Source of the DNA: Nocardioides lianchengensis | GTDB taxonomy: Bacteria > Actinomycetota > Actinomycetes > Propionibacteriales > Nocardioidaceae | Reading direction: 5' to 3' | NCBI RefSeq assembly: GCF_900101465.1 | Contig: NZ_FMZM01000012.1 | Coordinates: 62,001 to 126,000 of the forward strand | DNA: 64,000 nucleotides | Shown here: one piece after another, positions 31,605 to 39,725 of the stretch | Layout of the letters: each line of letters starts with the position of its first letter | Numbering within the stretch: the first letter of the stretch is position 1 | The notes under the pieces: model-generated | The model's database searches: none | Told to the model about the DNA's origin: nothing | Seen by the model: only the letters and a program-made list of their open reading frames with translations | Position numbers and translations under genes: made by a program

Positions 31605-32741
31605 TCAGCGACGCCGGGCCAGCAGGTCCAGCCAGCGCTCGCCGCGCGAGCCGGTGCCGTACCCGCGCTGCTCGACGTGCCAGCCCGCTGCCTCGACGAC
31701 GGCCATGAGCCCGTTCTCGGACCAGTAGGTGAACCGGCGCGGAGCCGTGACGCTGCCGTGGGTCGACCAGCCCTCCCCCGTGCCCTCCTTGACCGCCAGG
31801 TGCAGCACGCCGCCGTCCCGGGTCGCCTCCGCCAGCCGACGCAGCACCAGCGGCAGGTCCCCCCGCGCGACGTGCAGGAGCGAGGCGCTCGCCCACACCC
31901 CGTCGTACGGCGTGCCGGGACGGAGCGGGTCATCGAGCCCGTCGGTCAGCGGGTCCAGGACGTCGGCCTCGTGGCCCTCGGCGCGCAGCAGCTCGACGAA
32001 GCCGGTGCTGACGTCGGTGCGCCGCACGCTCAGCCCGACCGCCTCCAGCGCCGCGGCGTCGCGACCCGGCCCGCTGCCGATCGCGAGCACCCGCGCGCCT
32101 GTGCCGACGGCAGCCACGAACCGCTCGCGGAGGTGGGCCACCGCGTCGTCGAGGTGGGCGGTGGCCGCGCCGTAGGCGGCCGCGTGGGCGTCGTACGCCT
32201 CCCGGGTCGCCCGGGCGGCCGCGTCCCGGACGTCGTGCGCGTGGTGCACGAGGTCGTGCAGGTGGTAGCGCCCGAGGGTCTCGACGGTGAAGACCGCGCC
32301 GTTGCTGCGTCGCCCGGAGCGGGTCCAGGCGTCGGCGGGCACGGCGTCGTACTGGGCCGCGACGGTCTCGGCGGCCGCGACCAGCTCGTCGGCGACGACA
32401 GCGGGGGCCTGGAGGTCGTAGCGCTCGGCGACGGCGGTCTCGTCCTGGTCCCAGTTGGCGAAGAGCGGGTCGTCCTGGTCGAGCATCAGCGCGAGGCGCT
32501 CGCTGAAGACACGCTGCACGTCGCGCACGTGGCAGGCGTACTCCAGCACCGACCAGACGTCCGGGCCGGGCCGGGCCGCCGCGTCCGGCGCGGCCAGGAG
32601 CACCGGCCAGAGCGCGGCGTTGCCCCGGACCAGGTCGCCCAGCGCCGTGCGGTCGGGGTCCTCGGCGACGTAGCCGCACTCCGGGCAGGGGTGCTGCAGG
32701 ACCCAGGTCCAGTCCTTGGTGTCGGGCTCGATCGCGCTCAT
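31605..32741 (-). CDS. fusion of DinB-like domain and SAM methyltransferase
   Basis: The protein has 378 residues. The N-terminus has a CxxC pair (LQHPCPECGYVAEDPDR) followed by a DinB/mycothiol-isomerase-like four-helix bundle (about 40-185) with candidate metal ligands in VLEYACHVRDV and YHLHDLVHHAHDV. The C-terminal part (about 195-378) is a class I methyltransferase with GARVLAIGSGPGRDAAALEA, and VWASASLLHVARGDLPLVLR. DinB proteins bind metals and often thiol cofactors. A joint role of both domains in a thiol- or damage-related reaction is possible but not known. GAGG lies 9 nt before ATG 32741. Confidence 0.82.
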   Translation of the reverse strand: MSAIEPDTKDWTWVLQHPCPECGYVAEDPDRTALGDLVRGNAALWPVLLAAPDAAARPGPDVWSVLEYACHVRDVQRVFSERLALMLDQDDPLFANWDQDETAVAERYDLQAPAVVADELVAAAETVAAQYDAVPADAWTRSGRRSNGAVFTVETLGRYHLHDLVHHAHDVRDAAARATREAYDAHAAAYGAATAHLDDAVAHLRERFVAAVGTGARVLAIGSGPGRDAAALEAVGLSVRRTDVSTGFVELLRAEGHEADVLDPLTDGLDDPLRPGTPYDGVWASASLLHVARGDLPLVLRRLAEATRDGGVLHLAVKEGTGEGWSTHGSVTAPRRFTYWSENGLMAVVEAAGWHVEQRGYGTGSRGERWLDLLARRR

Positions 32742-32814
32742 GGGGAGATCCTCGCGGGCCTCGAGGAGGAGGACCACGGACTTCCTGCCAACCTCCGTCG
32801 GGAAGCCGCCAGGA

Positions 32815-33189
32815 TCAGGCGCCCGCCTCGTCGTCCTCGGCGTGCTCACGCCAGCGCCGTCGTACGGCGACCTCGCGCGCGACCTGCTCGACGAGCTCGG
32901 CGGCTCGCTCGTCGGCGGCGCGCGGCAGCTTCAGGGCGTACGGGTCCTCCCGGAGCGGCAGGCCCGCGCGGGCGCCGACGACCAGCACCCGGAACACCGG
33001 ACGGCCCTTGCGGGTGTGGACCAGCTCGGCCCCGACCAGGTCGTCCCAGAGGACCTCCTGGACCGGCTCGACCCCGCGCCGGGCGGCGCCGGCCACCGAG
33101 CGGGTGAAGGTGAGGCCCTCGAGCGTCACGTCGATGCGGGCGCTACGACCCGCGAGGTGAGTGACCGGCACGACCTGAGTCCAGCACAT
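32815..33189 (-). CDS. conserved hypothetical protein, possible PH-like fold
   Basis: The protein has 124 residues. The order of strands (ARIDVTLEGLTFTRSVAG, LWDDLVGAELVHTRKGRPVF, RVLVVGARAGLPLREDPYAL) and a charged C-terminal helix (AAELVEQVAREVAVRRRWRE) resemble bacterial PH-like domains. There is no signal peptide. ATG 33189 is used; GTG 33171 (VPVTHLAG) is a possible shorter start. Function unknown. It runs opposite to the neighbouring acetyltransferase gene, with 41 bp between the starts. Confidence 0.6.
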   Translation of the reverse strand: MCWTQVVPVTHLAGRSARIDVTLEGLTFTRSVAGAARRGVEPVQEVLWDDLVGAELVHTRKGRPVFRVLVVGARAGLPLREDPYALKLPRAADERAAELVEQVAREVAVRRRWREHAEDDEAGA

Positions 33190-33230
33190 CCAGGTGAACG
33201 ACTCGTCCGACGACGTCGGAGAATGGGCCC

Positions 33231-33719
33231 ATGCCTGTGCGCTCCGCCACTGCCGCCGACCTGCCCGCGATCAAGGCGATCTACGACGGGCAGGTCGCCG
33301 GCGGCATCGCGACCTTCGACCTGGAGCCGCCGCCGGTGTCGTACTGGGAGCACCGCCTGGCCAGCACCGACCGCGGCGACCACCTGCTGGTGGCCGACGA
33401 GGACGGCGTCGTGGGCTACGCCTACTCGTCCGCCTACCGCCCGCGGCCGGCGTACCGCCACACCCGCGAGACCTCCGTGTACGTCGACCCGGCCGCCCAC
33501 GGCCGCGGCCTCGGCCGGGCGCTGTACGACGAGCTGCTGCGCCGCCTGCGCACGGACGGGATGCGCACCGCCGTGGCCGTGGTCGCGCTGCCCAACCCGG
33601 GCAGCCGGGCGCTGCACCGGGCGTGCGGGTTCGAGCCGGTGGGGGTGCTGCGCGAGGTCGGGCACAAGTTCGACCGCTGGATCGACACGGAGTGGTGGCA
33701 GATCGCCCTGGCGGGGTAG
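33231..33719 (+). CDS. GNAT N-acetyltransferase, phosphinothricin/methionine-sulfoximine type
   Basis: The protein has 162 residues and is a complete GNAT domain. RSATAADLPAIKAIYDGQVA, ATFDLEPPPVSYWEHRLAS, YAYSSAYRPRPAYRHTRETS, SVYVDPAAHGRGLGRALYDE (the acetyl-CoA loop) and ALHRACGFEPVGVLREVGHK are the features of the PAT/MnaT group, which acetylates phosphinothricin, methionine sulfone or similar amino-acid analogues. Natural substrate unknown. ATG 33231. The lipoprotein gene follows after 10 bp. Confidence 0.9.
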   Translation: MPVRSATAADLPAIKAIYDGQVAGGIATFDLEPPPVSYWEHRLASTDRGDHLLVADEDGVVGYAYSSAYRPRPAYRHTRETSVYVDPAAHGRGLGRALYDELLRRLRTDGMRTAVAVVALPNPGSRALHRACGFEPVGVLREVGHKFDRWIDTEWWQIALAG

Positions 33720-33729
33720 ACCTCCCTCC

Positions 33730-34479
33730 GTGCCGATCCCCCGCCGTCCTCTCCCGATCGCCGCTCCCCTCGTCGCGCTCCTGCTCGCCGCCTGCGCCGT
33801 CCGCGGGGGCGCCCAGACCGTCACGGACTTCGAGGACTGGCTCGCCGAGCACCCCTTCGAGGGCATGGCGGTGGCGGACGCGACGAGCGCGGAGGCGCTG
33901 CCGTTCGCGGGCAGCGCCGACATCACCGTGACCGTGGCGGGCACCGACGTCGGCGCGGCCGCAGCGCACGTCTGCGACTTCGACCCGCCGGGAGCGGCCA
34001 CCCTGGCGCTGTCGGTGTCCGCCGACGGGCTCGCCGTGCCCGTCGACTGCGACGATCCGGCGGCCAGCGCGACCACCTGGGAGGTAGTGGCCGGGATCGA
34101 CGGCCTCACCGACGTCGCGATCGCGTCGCCCGAGACCGTCGCGGTCTTCGACGACACCGAGGCCGCCCTCGCCGGCTGGGACGCGCTGCGTCGGCTGCCG
34201 TCCGCGTCGTACACGGTCGAGGGGCCGACCTGGGTGCTCACCGACCGGCCGGGCACCAGTGCGGCCGCCCGGGCCGTCGCACGCGACGCGCTGTCCTCGA
34301 TCTACATCGTCGAGCGGGTGAGCGTCCTCCCCGCCACCGAGTCCGGGCCCGAGCACGTCGACGTCGAGGTGGCCTTCGACGCCCCGCTGCTGGAGCGCGA
34401 GCTGCTGACCGGGCACCCGGAGCGACGCGACCTCGTCACGGTCCGGGAGTCCGTCCGGGTGAGCGGCGGGGCGCCATAG
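33730..34479 (+). CDS. predicted lipoprotein
   Basis: The protein has 249 residues. The N-terminus VPIPRRPLPIAAPLVALLLA followed by the lipobox A-A-C is a lipoprotein signal, so the mature protein would be membrane-anchored outside the cell. The mature part shows no known domain: DFEDWLAEHPFEGMAVADAT, then ADITVTVAGTDVGAAAAHVC, then SASYTVEGPTWVLTDRPGTS. It might be two small alpha/beta repeats. The start is GTG 33730. It may be co-transcribed with the acetyltransferase, though no functional link is evident. Confidence 0.72.
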   Translation: MPIPRRPLPIAAPLVALLLAACAVRGGAQTVTDFEDWLAEHPFEGMAVADATSAEALPFAGSADITVTVAGTDVGAAAAHVCDFDPPGAATLALSVSADGLAVPVDCDDPAASATTWEVVAGIDGLTDVAIASPETVAVFDDTEAALAGWDALRRLPSASYTVEGPTWVLTDRPGTSAAARAVARDALSSIYIVERVSVLPATESGPEHVDVEVAFDAPLLERELLTGHPERRDLVTVRESVRVSGGAP

Positions 34480-34556
34480 CCCGTCCGGGCCTGGTTCCCG
34501 CTGGGGTCCCGGCCCAGGCTGGACGTCCGAGACGGGAGAGGGACGAGGTGGTCGTG

Positions 34557-34829
34557 ATGCACCCGAGCGTGGTGGAGCGCCTGCGGCACGGCGTCGACGA
34601 GGCGGCGACGCTCGCCTGCCGGGCCCTGCTGGAGCTGCAGGAGCACCGGCGGTCGCCGGACCCGCGGATGCGCGCGGCGTACCACGCCGTGCACGAGCTG
34701 ATCGGCGACCTCGGCAGCCTCCGGATCGGGCTCGCCGTCCTGGACGACGACCCGGCTCAGGTGAGCAGCAGCGCGTCCAGCCGCCGTCGTACGACGAGCA
34801 GCCCGACCAGGCCCATCACCAGCAGGTAG
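34557..34829 (+). CDS. small helical protein, paralogue of the one at 20316
   Basis: The protein has 90 residues. The helical core DEAATLACRALLELQEHRRS, then DPRMRAAYHAVHELIGDLGS, matches the protein at 20316. The last about 25 residues overlap the 3' end of the convergent ABC permease gene by 73 bp and are Ser/Arg-rich, so this tail may be a by-product of a lost stop codon. GAGG lies 8 nt before ATG 34557; GTG codons at 34548 and 34554 are alternatives. Function unknown. Confidence 0.6.
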   Translation: MHPSVVERLRHGVDEAATLACRALLELQEHRRSPDPRMRAAYHAVHELIGDLGSLRIGLAVLDDDPAQVSSSASSRRRTTSSPTRPITSR

Positions 34830-35542
34830 ACCACCGAGATCGCCGAGTCCCACGAGAGCGCGCCGGTGGTGAGCTCGCGGCAGAGCACCACCCCGCGGTA
34901 GAGCGGCGTGCACTCGACCACCCAGCGCAGCCAGCCGTCGAAGGCGGTGACCGGGAAGAAGGTCGCGGAGAAGAGGAACAGCGGGACCTGGACGAGGGTG
35001 ACCTTGTCGAAGTCCTGCCACGAGGTCATGTAGGTGGTCAGCGCCATGCACACCGCGCTGAACGCGAAGCCGATCAGCAGCGCGGCCGGGAAGGCCAGCA
35101 CCGCCCACCACGAGTCGATCAGCCCCATCGCCAGCATGACCAGCAGGAAGGCCAGCGAGTAGCTCCCGCCGCGCAGCTGGCCCCACAGGATCTCCGAGCG
35201 CGCGATGTCGCCGGTGGTGAGCGGGGTGGCGAGCAGCTGGTCGTAGAGCTTGATGAACTTCAGCTTGAAGAACACGTTGAAAGTCGAGTCGAGCAGCGCG
35301 CCGTTGAACGCCGAGGCCGCGAGCATCGCGGGGGCGACGAACTCGGCGTACGGCACCTGGCGGCCGTTGAACTCGAAGGTGTCGATGAGCTGCCCGACGC
35401 CGATGCCGATGGACAGCAGGTAGAGGACGGGCTCCAGGAAGCCGGTCAGGAAGAGCTTCCAGGCGTCCCTGTAGACGAGGTAGTTGCGCAGCACCAGCAG
35501 GCGCATCGCCTGGGTGCTCGACAACGGCTGGACGGCGCTCAC
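34757..35542 (-). CDS. ABC-2 type export permease
   Basis: The protein has 261 residues and six membrane helices of the ABC-2 (DrrB/NodJ-like) type. YDQLLATPLTTGDIARSEIL and PLFLFSATFFPVTAFDGWLR are typical. It is the last gene of a three-gene exporter operon (ATPase, permease, permease). The GTG start overlaps the stop of the first permease by 4 nt. Substrate unknown; such systems export drugs, lipids or polysaccharides. Confidence 0.88.
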   Translation of the reverse strand: MSAVQPLSSTQAMRLLVLRNYLVYRDAWKLFLTGFLEPVLYLLSIGIGVGQLIDTFEFNGRQVPYAEFVAPAMLAASAFNGALLDSTFNVFFKLKFIKLYDQLLATPLTTGDIARSEILWGQLRGGSYSLAFLLVMLAMGLIDSWWAVLAFPAALLIGFAFSAVCMALTTYMTSWQDFDKVTLVQVPLFLFSATFFPVTAFDGWLRWVVECTPLYRGVVLCRELTTGALSWDSAISVVYLLVMGLVGLLVVRRRLDALLLT

Positions 35543-36330
35543 GAGACCAGCCGCTTCCGCAGCCCGGCCAGCGCCCAGAACCAGCCGGCGACCAGCAGCA
35601 CCACCAGCACCGTCACGTTGACCGCGGCCGTCGACCAGTCGACGGTGTCGAGGCAGAACATCCGCGACAGGTTCACGCCGTGCCACAGCGGCGTGAGGCG
35701 CGCGGCCCAGGCACCGACGTGGCCGAGGTTCTCGACCGGGAAGAACGCGCCCGAGAACAGGAACAGCGGGAACACCCCGATCCGGAACAGCACCCCGAAG
35801 GCCTGCTCGTCCTCGAGCCGGGCGGTGAACCCGTAGACCCACACCGCGAAGGCCATCCCGACCAGCACCTGCGAGGCGAACGCGACGAACGGGCCCCACC
35901 ACGACTCGAAGACGCCGAACGGCGCCAGCACCAGCATGTAGACGCCGCAGGTGGTGACCAGCCGGAACAGCACGAAGGTCATCGTCGCGCCGGCGAGGTG
36001 CTGGACCTGCAGCGGCGTCGCGAGCATCGAGTCGTAGACGCGCTGCCACTTGATCAGCCCCATGACCGGGTACGTCGTCTCCCCCACCGCCGTCTGCATG
36101 GCGTGCGCGGCGACCAGGCCCGGCACCACGAAGGCGAGGTACGACGTCGCGCCCTCCAGCTGGTCGGGGTCGCCCTCGATGAAGCCTCCGAGGAGGACGC
36201 CCATCGCCACGACGTAGAACAGCGGGGCGACGAAGGAGCTGATGACCGACGCGCGCCAGGTGCGCTTGTAGACGGTGAGCCAGTAGTCGGCCTGGCGGCG
36301 GACGCCGTCGGCGAGGGCGAGATCGGGCAT
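35539..36330 (-). CDS. ABC-2 type export permease
   Basis: The protein has 263 residues and six membrane helices. WQRVYDSMLATPLQVQHLAG and PLFLFSGAFFPVENLGHVGA correspond to the conserved regions of its neighbour, so the two permeases probably form a heterodimer and arose by duplication. ATG 36330 lies 5 bp after the ATPase stop. Together with the ATPase gene it makes a complete exporter. Confidence 0.88.
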   Translation of the reverse strand: MPDLALADGVRRQADYWLTVYKRTWRASVISSFVAPLFYVVAMGVLLGGFIEGDPDQLEGATSYLAFVVPGLVAAHAMQTAVGETTYPVMGLIKWQRVYDSMLATPLQVQHLAGATMTFVLFRLVTTCGVYMLVLAPFGVFESWWGPFVAFASQVLVGMAFAVWVYGFTARLEDEQAFGVLFRIGVFPLFLFSGAFFPVENLGHVGAWAARLTPLWHGVNLSRMFCLDTVDWSTAAVNVTVLVVLLVAGWFWALAGLRKRLVS

Positions 36331-36335
36331 GGACG

Positions 36336-37304
36336 TCAGTCCACGAGGGTGCGGCCGGTGAGGCGGAGGAAGACGTCCTCCAGCGAGGAGCGTCGTACGA
36401 GCGTGGCGACGGGTGTCAGGCCGCGCTCGTGGACCTTGGCCACCACCTCGTCGCCGTCCTCGCTGTAGACGAGCAGCCGGTCGGGCAGCACCTCGACCCG
36501 GTCGCCCAGGTCGGCGACCTTCTCGGCCAGCGCCTCGTGACTGTCGCCCTCGTCGGCGACGCCGAAGCGCAGCTCGGCGACCTCGCGGGTGGAGTGCTCG
36601 CGGATCAGCTGCAGCGGCGAGCCCTCGGCCACGATCAGGCCCTTGTCCATGACGACCAGGCGGTCGCAGAGCTGCTCGGCCTCGTCCATGTAGTGGGTGG
36701 TGATGACCAGCGTGACGCCGGCCTGCTTGAGCCGGAACAGGCGGTCCCAGAGCACGTGACGGGCCTGCGGGTCGAGACCGGTGGTGGGCTCGTCGAGAAG
36801 CAGCAGGTCGGGGCGGTTGACCAGGCTGCGGGCGATGGTCAGCCGGCGCTTCATGCCGCCGGAGAGGTCCTCGACCTTCGCCTTGGCCTTCTCCGTCAGC
36901 TGCACGAACTCCAGCAGCTCGTCGACCCGGTCGTTCACCTCGCCCTTCGGGATCCCGAAGTAGCGGCCGTAGATGTAGAGGTTGTCGCGCACGTTCAGCT
37001 CGACGTCGAGGGTGTCCTCCTGCGGGCACACGCCGAGCCGACCGCGGATCGCCGGGCCGTCGACCGCGGGGTCCATCCCGAGGATGCGCAGCTCACCCCC
37101 GCTGACCGGCGAGACCGCGGCGACCATCCGCATCGTCGAGGACTTGCCGGCGCCGTTGGGGCCGAGGAAGCCGAAGGCCTCGCCCCGTCGTACGTCGACG
37201 TCGATGCCCTTGACGGCCTCGAACTCCGCGCCGGGCTTGCCGAAGGTCTTGCGCAGGCCGCGCGCCAGGACCATGGAGTCCGGATCCACCGAGATGTCGG
37301 GCAC
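36336..37304 (-). CDS. ABC exporter ATPase
   Basis: The protein has 322 residues. Walker A is GFLGPNGAGKSSTMRMVA, the Q-loop is in GVCPQEDTLDVELNVRDNL, the signature motif is VEDLSGGMKRRLTIARSLVN, Walker B is LLLLDEPTTGLDPQAR and the switch His is in TLVITTHYMDEAEQ. The C-terminal extension (about 230-322) is typical of DrrA/NodI-type exporters. The start is uncertain: GTG 37304 has AGGG 8 nt upstream; GTG 37313 and ATG 37274 are alternatives. It heads the exporter operon. Confidence 0.9.
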   Translation of the reverse strand: MPDISVDPDSMVLARGLRKTFGKPGAEFEAVKGIDVDVRRGEAFGFLGPNGAGKSSTMRMVAAVSPVSGGELRILGMDPAVDGPAIRGRLGVCPQEDTLDVELNVRDNLYIYGRYFGIPKGEVNDRVDELLEFVQLTEKAKAKVEDLSGGMKRRLTIARSLVNRPDLLLLDEPTTGLDPQARHVLWDRLFRLKQAGVTLVITTHYMDEAEQLCDRLVVMDKGLIVAEGSPLQLIREHSTREVAELRFGVADEGDSHEALAEKVADLGDRVEVLPDRLLVYSEDGDEVVAKVHERGLTPVATLVRRSSLEDVFLRLTGRTLVD

Positions 37305-37407
37305 GGGCAGCACCCTAAGCCCGGGTGAGCGCCTGACGGTGAACCTCGTCCGCGCGACCGCACCGGAAGCACGGTCGGGACGCACCACGCCGCTGGGTGG
37401 GCGGGGC

Positions 37408-37983
37408 TCATCCCTCGGGCAGGCCGAGCCGCAGCACGATCTCCTCGGCCGCCTCCGCGGCGGACAGGTCGGTGTTGTCGATCCGCAGGTGCGGGTGGTC
37501 GAGCGGGAACGGCAGGTCCGGCCCCGTCGAGAGCCGGTAGCGCCGGCCCCAGTCGACGAGGTGCTCCCGGGACCAGGCGACGTCCCGCTTCGAGGGCTTG
37601 GCCGCGAGCCGCAGCTCGGTGCCCTCACGTGCGAGCCGGGTCGCCTCGTCGGCGTACAGCTCGACGAAGTCGACGCGACCGCCGGCCGCGACGACCTGGT
37701 CGGCGAGGCCCGCGACGTACGCCGTGTCCTCGGGGACGTCGAGGCCCCACACGTAGGTGAAGACGAGGCCCGGCAGTCCGCTGGCCAGCGCCTCCTCCAG
37801 GACGCGGCGCCGGAACTCCTCCTTCAGCGTCTCGAAGGCCGGCGTGCCCCAGTCGAAGACCTCCAGCAGCGGCTCGATGGTCGCGTGGTTGTGGAGGAGC
37901 CGGTACGGCGTCCGCGCGGCGACCTCCCGGCCGACGGCGAGCTTGCCGACGGCCTGCGGGCCGAAGAGGAGGACCAGGTGCAC
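37408..37983 (-). CDS. P-loop nucleotide kinase-like protein
   Basis: The protein has 191 residues. It starts MHLVLLFGPQAVGKLAVGRE, a Walker A motif GPQAVGK, followed by YRLLHNHATIEPLLEVFDWG. The layout resembles small kinases of the shikimate or zeta-toxin-like group (AAA_18/AAA_33), and similar proteins are called AAA-family ATPases. No antitoxin is adjacent. The substrate is unknown. GGAGG lies close to the GTG start at 37983. Confidence 0.72.
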   Translation of the reverse strand: MHLVLLFGPQAVGKLAVGREVAARTPYRLLHNHATIEPLLEVFDWGTPAFETLKEEFRRRVLEEALASGLPGLVFTYVWGLDVPEDTAYVAGLADQVVAAGGRVDFVELYADEATRLAREGTELRLAAKPSKRDVAWSREHLVDWGRRYRLSTGPDLPFPLDHPHLRIDNTDLSAAEAAEEIVLRLGLPEG

Positions 37984-37995
37984 GCCTCCAGCGTG

Positions 37996-38994
37996 TCAGG
38001 CCGTCGCCACCGATTTCCCGCTGAGCGCCTCGGCGGTGAGCTCGATCGAGCGCAGCCGGCTCTCCGTGTCGGGCGCCTGGTGGGCGGTGATCAGCTCGTC
38101 GGCGTCGACCAGGTCGCGGAAGCCGTGCAGGTACTCGGCGACCTCGGGCGGGGTGCCGAGGGCGACGTAGGCGAACATCTGGTCGACCTGCTGGCCGGCA
38201 CCCCGGCGCAGCAGCACGTCGGCCTCGACGTCGGAGACCTCGCGGCCGCCGGCGAAGAGGGCGACCGCGAACGACCGGCGCATCGCCTCGTGGCTGGCCC
38301 GGGCCTGCTCCGCGGTGTCGGCGGCGATGACGTTGACCGCCGCGATGACGTGGGGCGCGTCCAGCTGGGCCGAGGGGCGGAACTCACGCCGGTACGCCGC
38401 CACGGCGGCCTCGAGGGCCTGCGGCGCGAAGTGGCTGGCGAAGGCGTACGGCAGGCCGAGCTGCGCGGCCAGGTGAGCGCCGAACATCGACGAGCCGAGG
38501 ATGTAGAGCGGCACGTGGGTGCCCTTGCCCGGGGTGGCCTCGACGCCCGGCACTCGCGACTCCCCCGCCAGGTAGGCCTGGAGCTCGAGGACGTCCTCGG
38601 GGAACCGGTCCGACGAGCTCGGATCGCGGCGCAGCGCGTACATGGTGTTCTGGTCCGAGCCGGGCGCCCGCCCGAGACCGAGGTCGATCCGGCCGGGGTA
38701 CATCGCCTCGAGGGTGCCGAACTGCTCCGCGATGGTCAGCGGCGCGTGGTTCGGCAGCATCACGCCGCCGGCCCCCAGGCGGATCGTGCTGGTGTGCGCA
38801 CCGACGTGCGAGATCAGCACGCTGGTCGCCGAGGACGCGATGCGCGGCATGTTGTGGTGCTCGGCGTACCAGACCCGCTCGTAGCCGTGGGCCTCAGCAC
38901 GCTGCGCGAGCGCGACGCTGGCGGCGATGCTGCTGCCGACGCTCTCCCCCTTGGCGACGGGAGCGAGGTCGAGCACGGACAGCGGGATCTGCAT
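37996..38994 (-). CDS. luciferase-like (LLM class) flavin-dependent monooxygenase
   Basis: The protein has 332 residues. It matches the LLM family: IPLSVLDLAPVAKGESVGSS, YERVWYAEHHNMPRIASSAT, IRLGAGGVMLPNHAPLTIAE, YPGRIDLGLGRAPGSDQNTM and YILGSSMFGAHLAAQLGLPY. The first group of motifs is that of the common group-1 subfamily related to E. coli YhbW. FMN or F420 would be the cofactor; the substrate is unknown. GGAAGG lies 6 nt before ATG 38994. The P-loop gene lies 12 bp downstream and may be co-transcribed. Confidence 0.9.
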   Translation of the reverse strand: MQIPLSVLDLAPVAKGESVGSSIAASVALAQRAEAHGYERVWYAEHHNMPRIASSATSVLISHVGAHTSTIRLGAGGVMLPNHAPLTIAEQFGTLEAMYPGRIDLGLGRAPGSDQNTMYALRRDPSSSDRFPEDVLELQAYLAGESRVPGVEATPGKGTHVPLYILGSSMFGAHLAAQLGLPYAFASHFAPQALEAAVAAYRREFRPSAQLDAPHVIAAVNVIAADTAEQARASHEAMRRSFAVALFAGGREVSDVEADVLLRRGAGQQVDQMFAYVALGTPPEVAEYLHGFRDLVDADELITAHQAPDTESRLRSIELTAEALSGKSVATA

Positions 38995-39057
38995 GAGGAG
39001 CCTTCCGGTCGGGGTCTGCTCCAGGGACAACAACCGTGGGTCCCACACCCTTCCCGG

Positions 39058-39426
39058 CTACGGCGCGCCGCGCGGCTCCTGCCAGTCCGCGGCCTCGTCG
39101 CCGAGCTCGTCGACCACCAGCAGGTCGTGGCGGACCTGGCCGGCCCGGAACGCCGCGCGCCCGACCATGTGGCTGGCCACGACGCTGGTCGACATCTGCA
39201 GCACCACCACGAGCGCCAGGATGCCCAGCGCGGACGGCTCGCGCAGCCGCAGCGCCACCCCGGCGAGGACGAGCACCAGACCGATCACCTGGGGCTTGGT
39301 GGCGGCGTGCATCCGGCTCAGCAGGTCGGGCAGCCGCAGCACCCCGATCGCGGCGACCAGCGCGAAGCCCGCGCCCGCGAGCAGGCAGGCCGCGGCGAGG
39401 ACGTCGGCGACGTCGGTCCAGCTCAT
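39058..39426 (-). CDS. mnhG: Mrp Na+/H+ antiporter subunit G
   Basis: The protein has 122 residues with three membrane helices: AAACLLAGAGFALVAAIGVL, VIGLVLVLAGVALRL and LGILALVVVLQMSTSVVAS. IGVLRLPDLLSRMHAATKPQ is the MnhG/PhaG signature. The C-terminal tail is hydrophilic. The start ATG 39426 overlaps the stop of mnhF by 4 nt. It is the last gene of the operon. Confidence 0.92.
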   Translation of the reverse strand: MSWTDVADVLAAACLLAGAGFALVAAIGVLRLPDLLSRMHAATKPQVIGLVLVLAGVALRLREPSALGILALVVVLQMSTSVVASHMVGRAAFRAGQVRHDLLVVDELGDEAADWQEPRGAP

Positions 39427-39725
39427 CGCTCGGCCCCCCGCTGGTCGTCGTCGTCCTCGGCGGCGACGTCGTCGCTGCCGCTGGCGTACCGGGCGATGCT
39501 CACCGCGCCGACGAAGCCGACCATGCTCAGCGCGAGCAGCAGCGGCAGGGCGACGCTGGAGTCGCTGCTCGCAGCGTGCAGCCCCACTCCGCAGATGGTC
39601 ACCGCCATCAGCACGTCCAGCGCGACGCTGCGGTCGAGGATCGTGGGGCCGACGGTCATCCGGACCAGGAGCAGGACCCCGGCCACGCCCAGCATGGCCG
39701 CGGCCAGCGTGATGACGACGCTCAT
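39423..39725 (-). CDS. mnhF: Mrp Na+/H+ antiporter subunit F
   Basis: The protein has 100 residues and three helices. VRMTVGPTILDRSVALDVLM is the MnhF signature, and VALPLLLALSMVGFVGAVSI the last helix. The end is acidic (ASGSDDVAAEDDDDQ). ATG 39725 overlaps the stop of mnhE by 4 nt. Confidence 0.92.
   Translation of the reverse strand: MSVVITLAAAMLGVAGVLLLVRMTVGPTILDRSVALDVLMAVTICGVGLHAASSDSSVALPLLLALSMVGFVGAVSIARYASGSDDVAAEDDDDQRGAER

Noticed and set aside
37408..37983. Zeta-toxin idea for the P-loop protein
   Set aside because: No antitoxin gene is adjacent and the residues beyond the P-loop do not identify a toxin; kept as a generic P-loop kinase-like protein.
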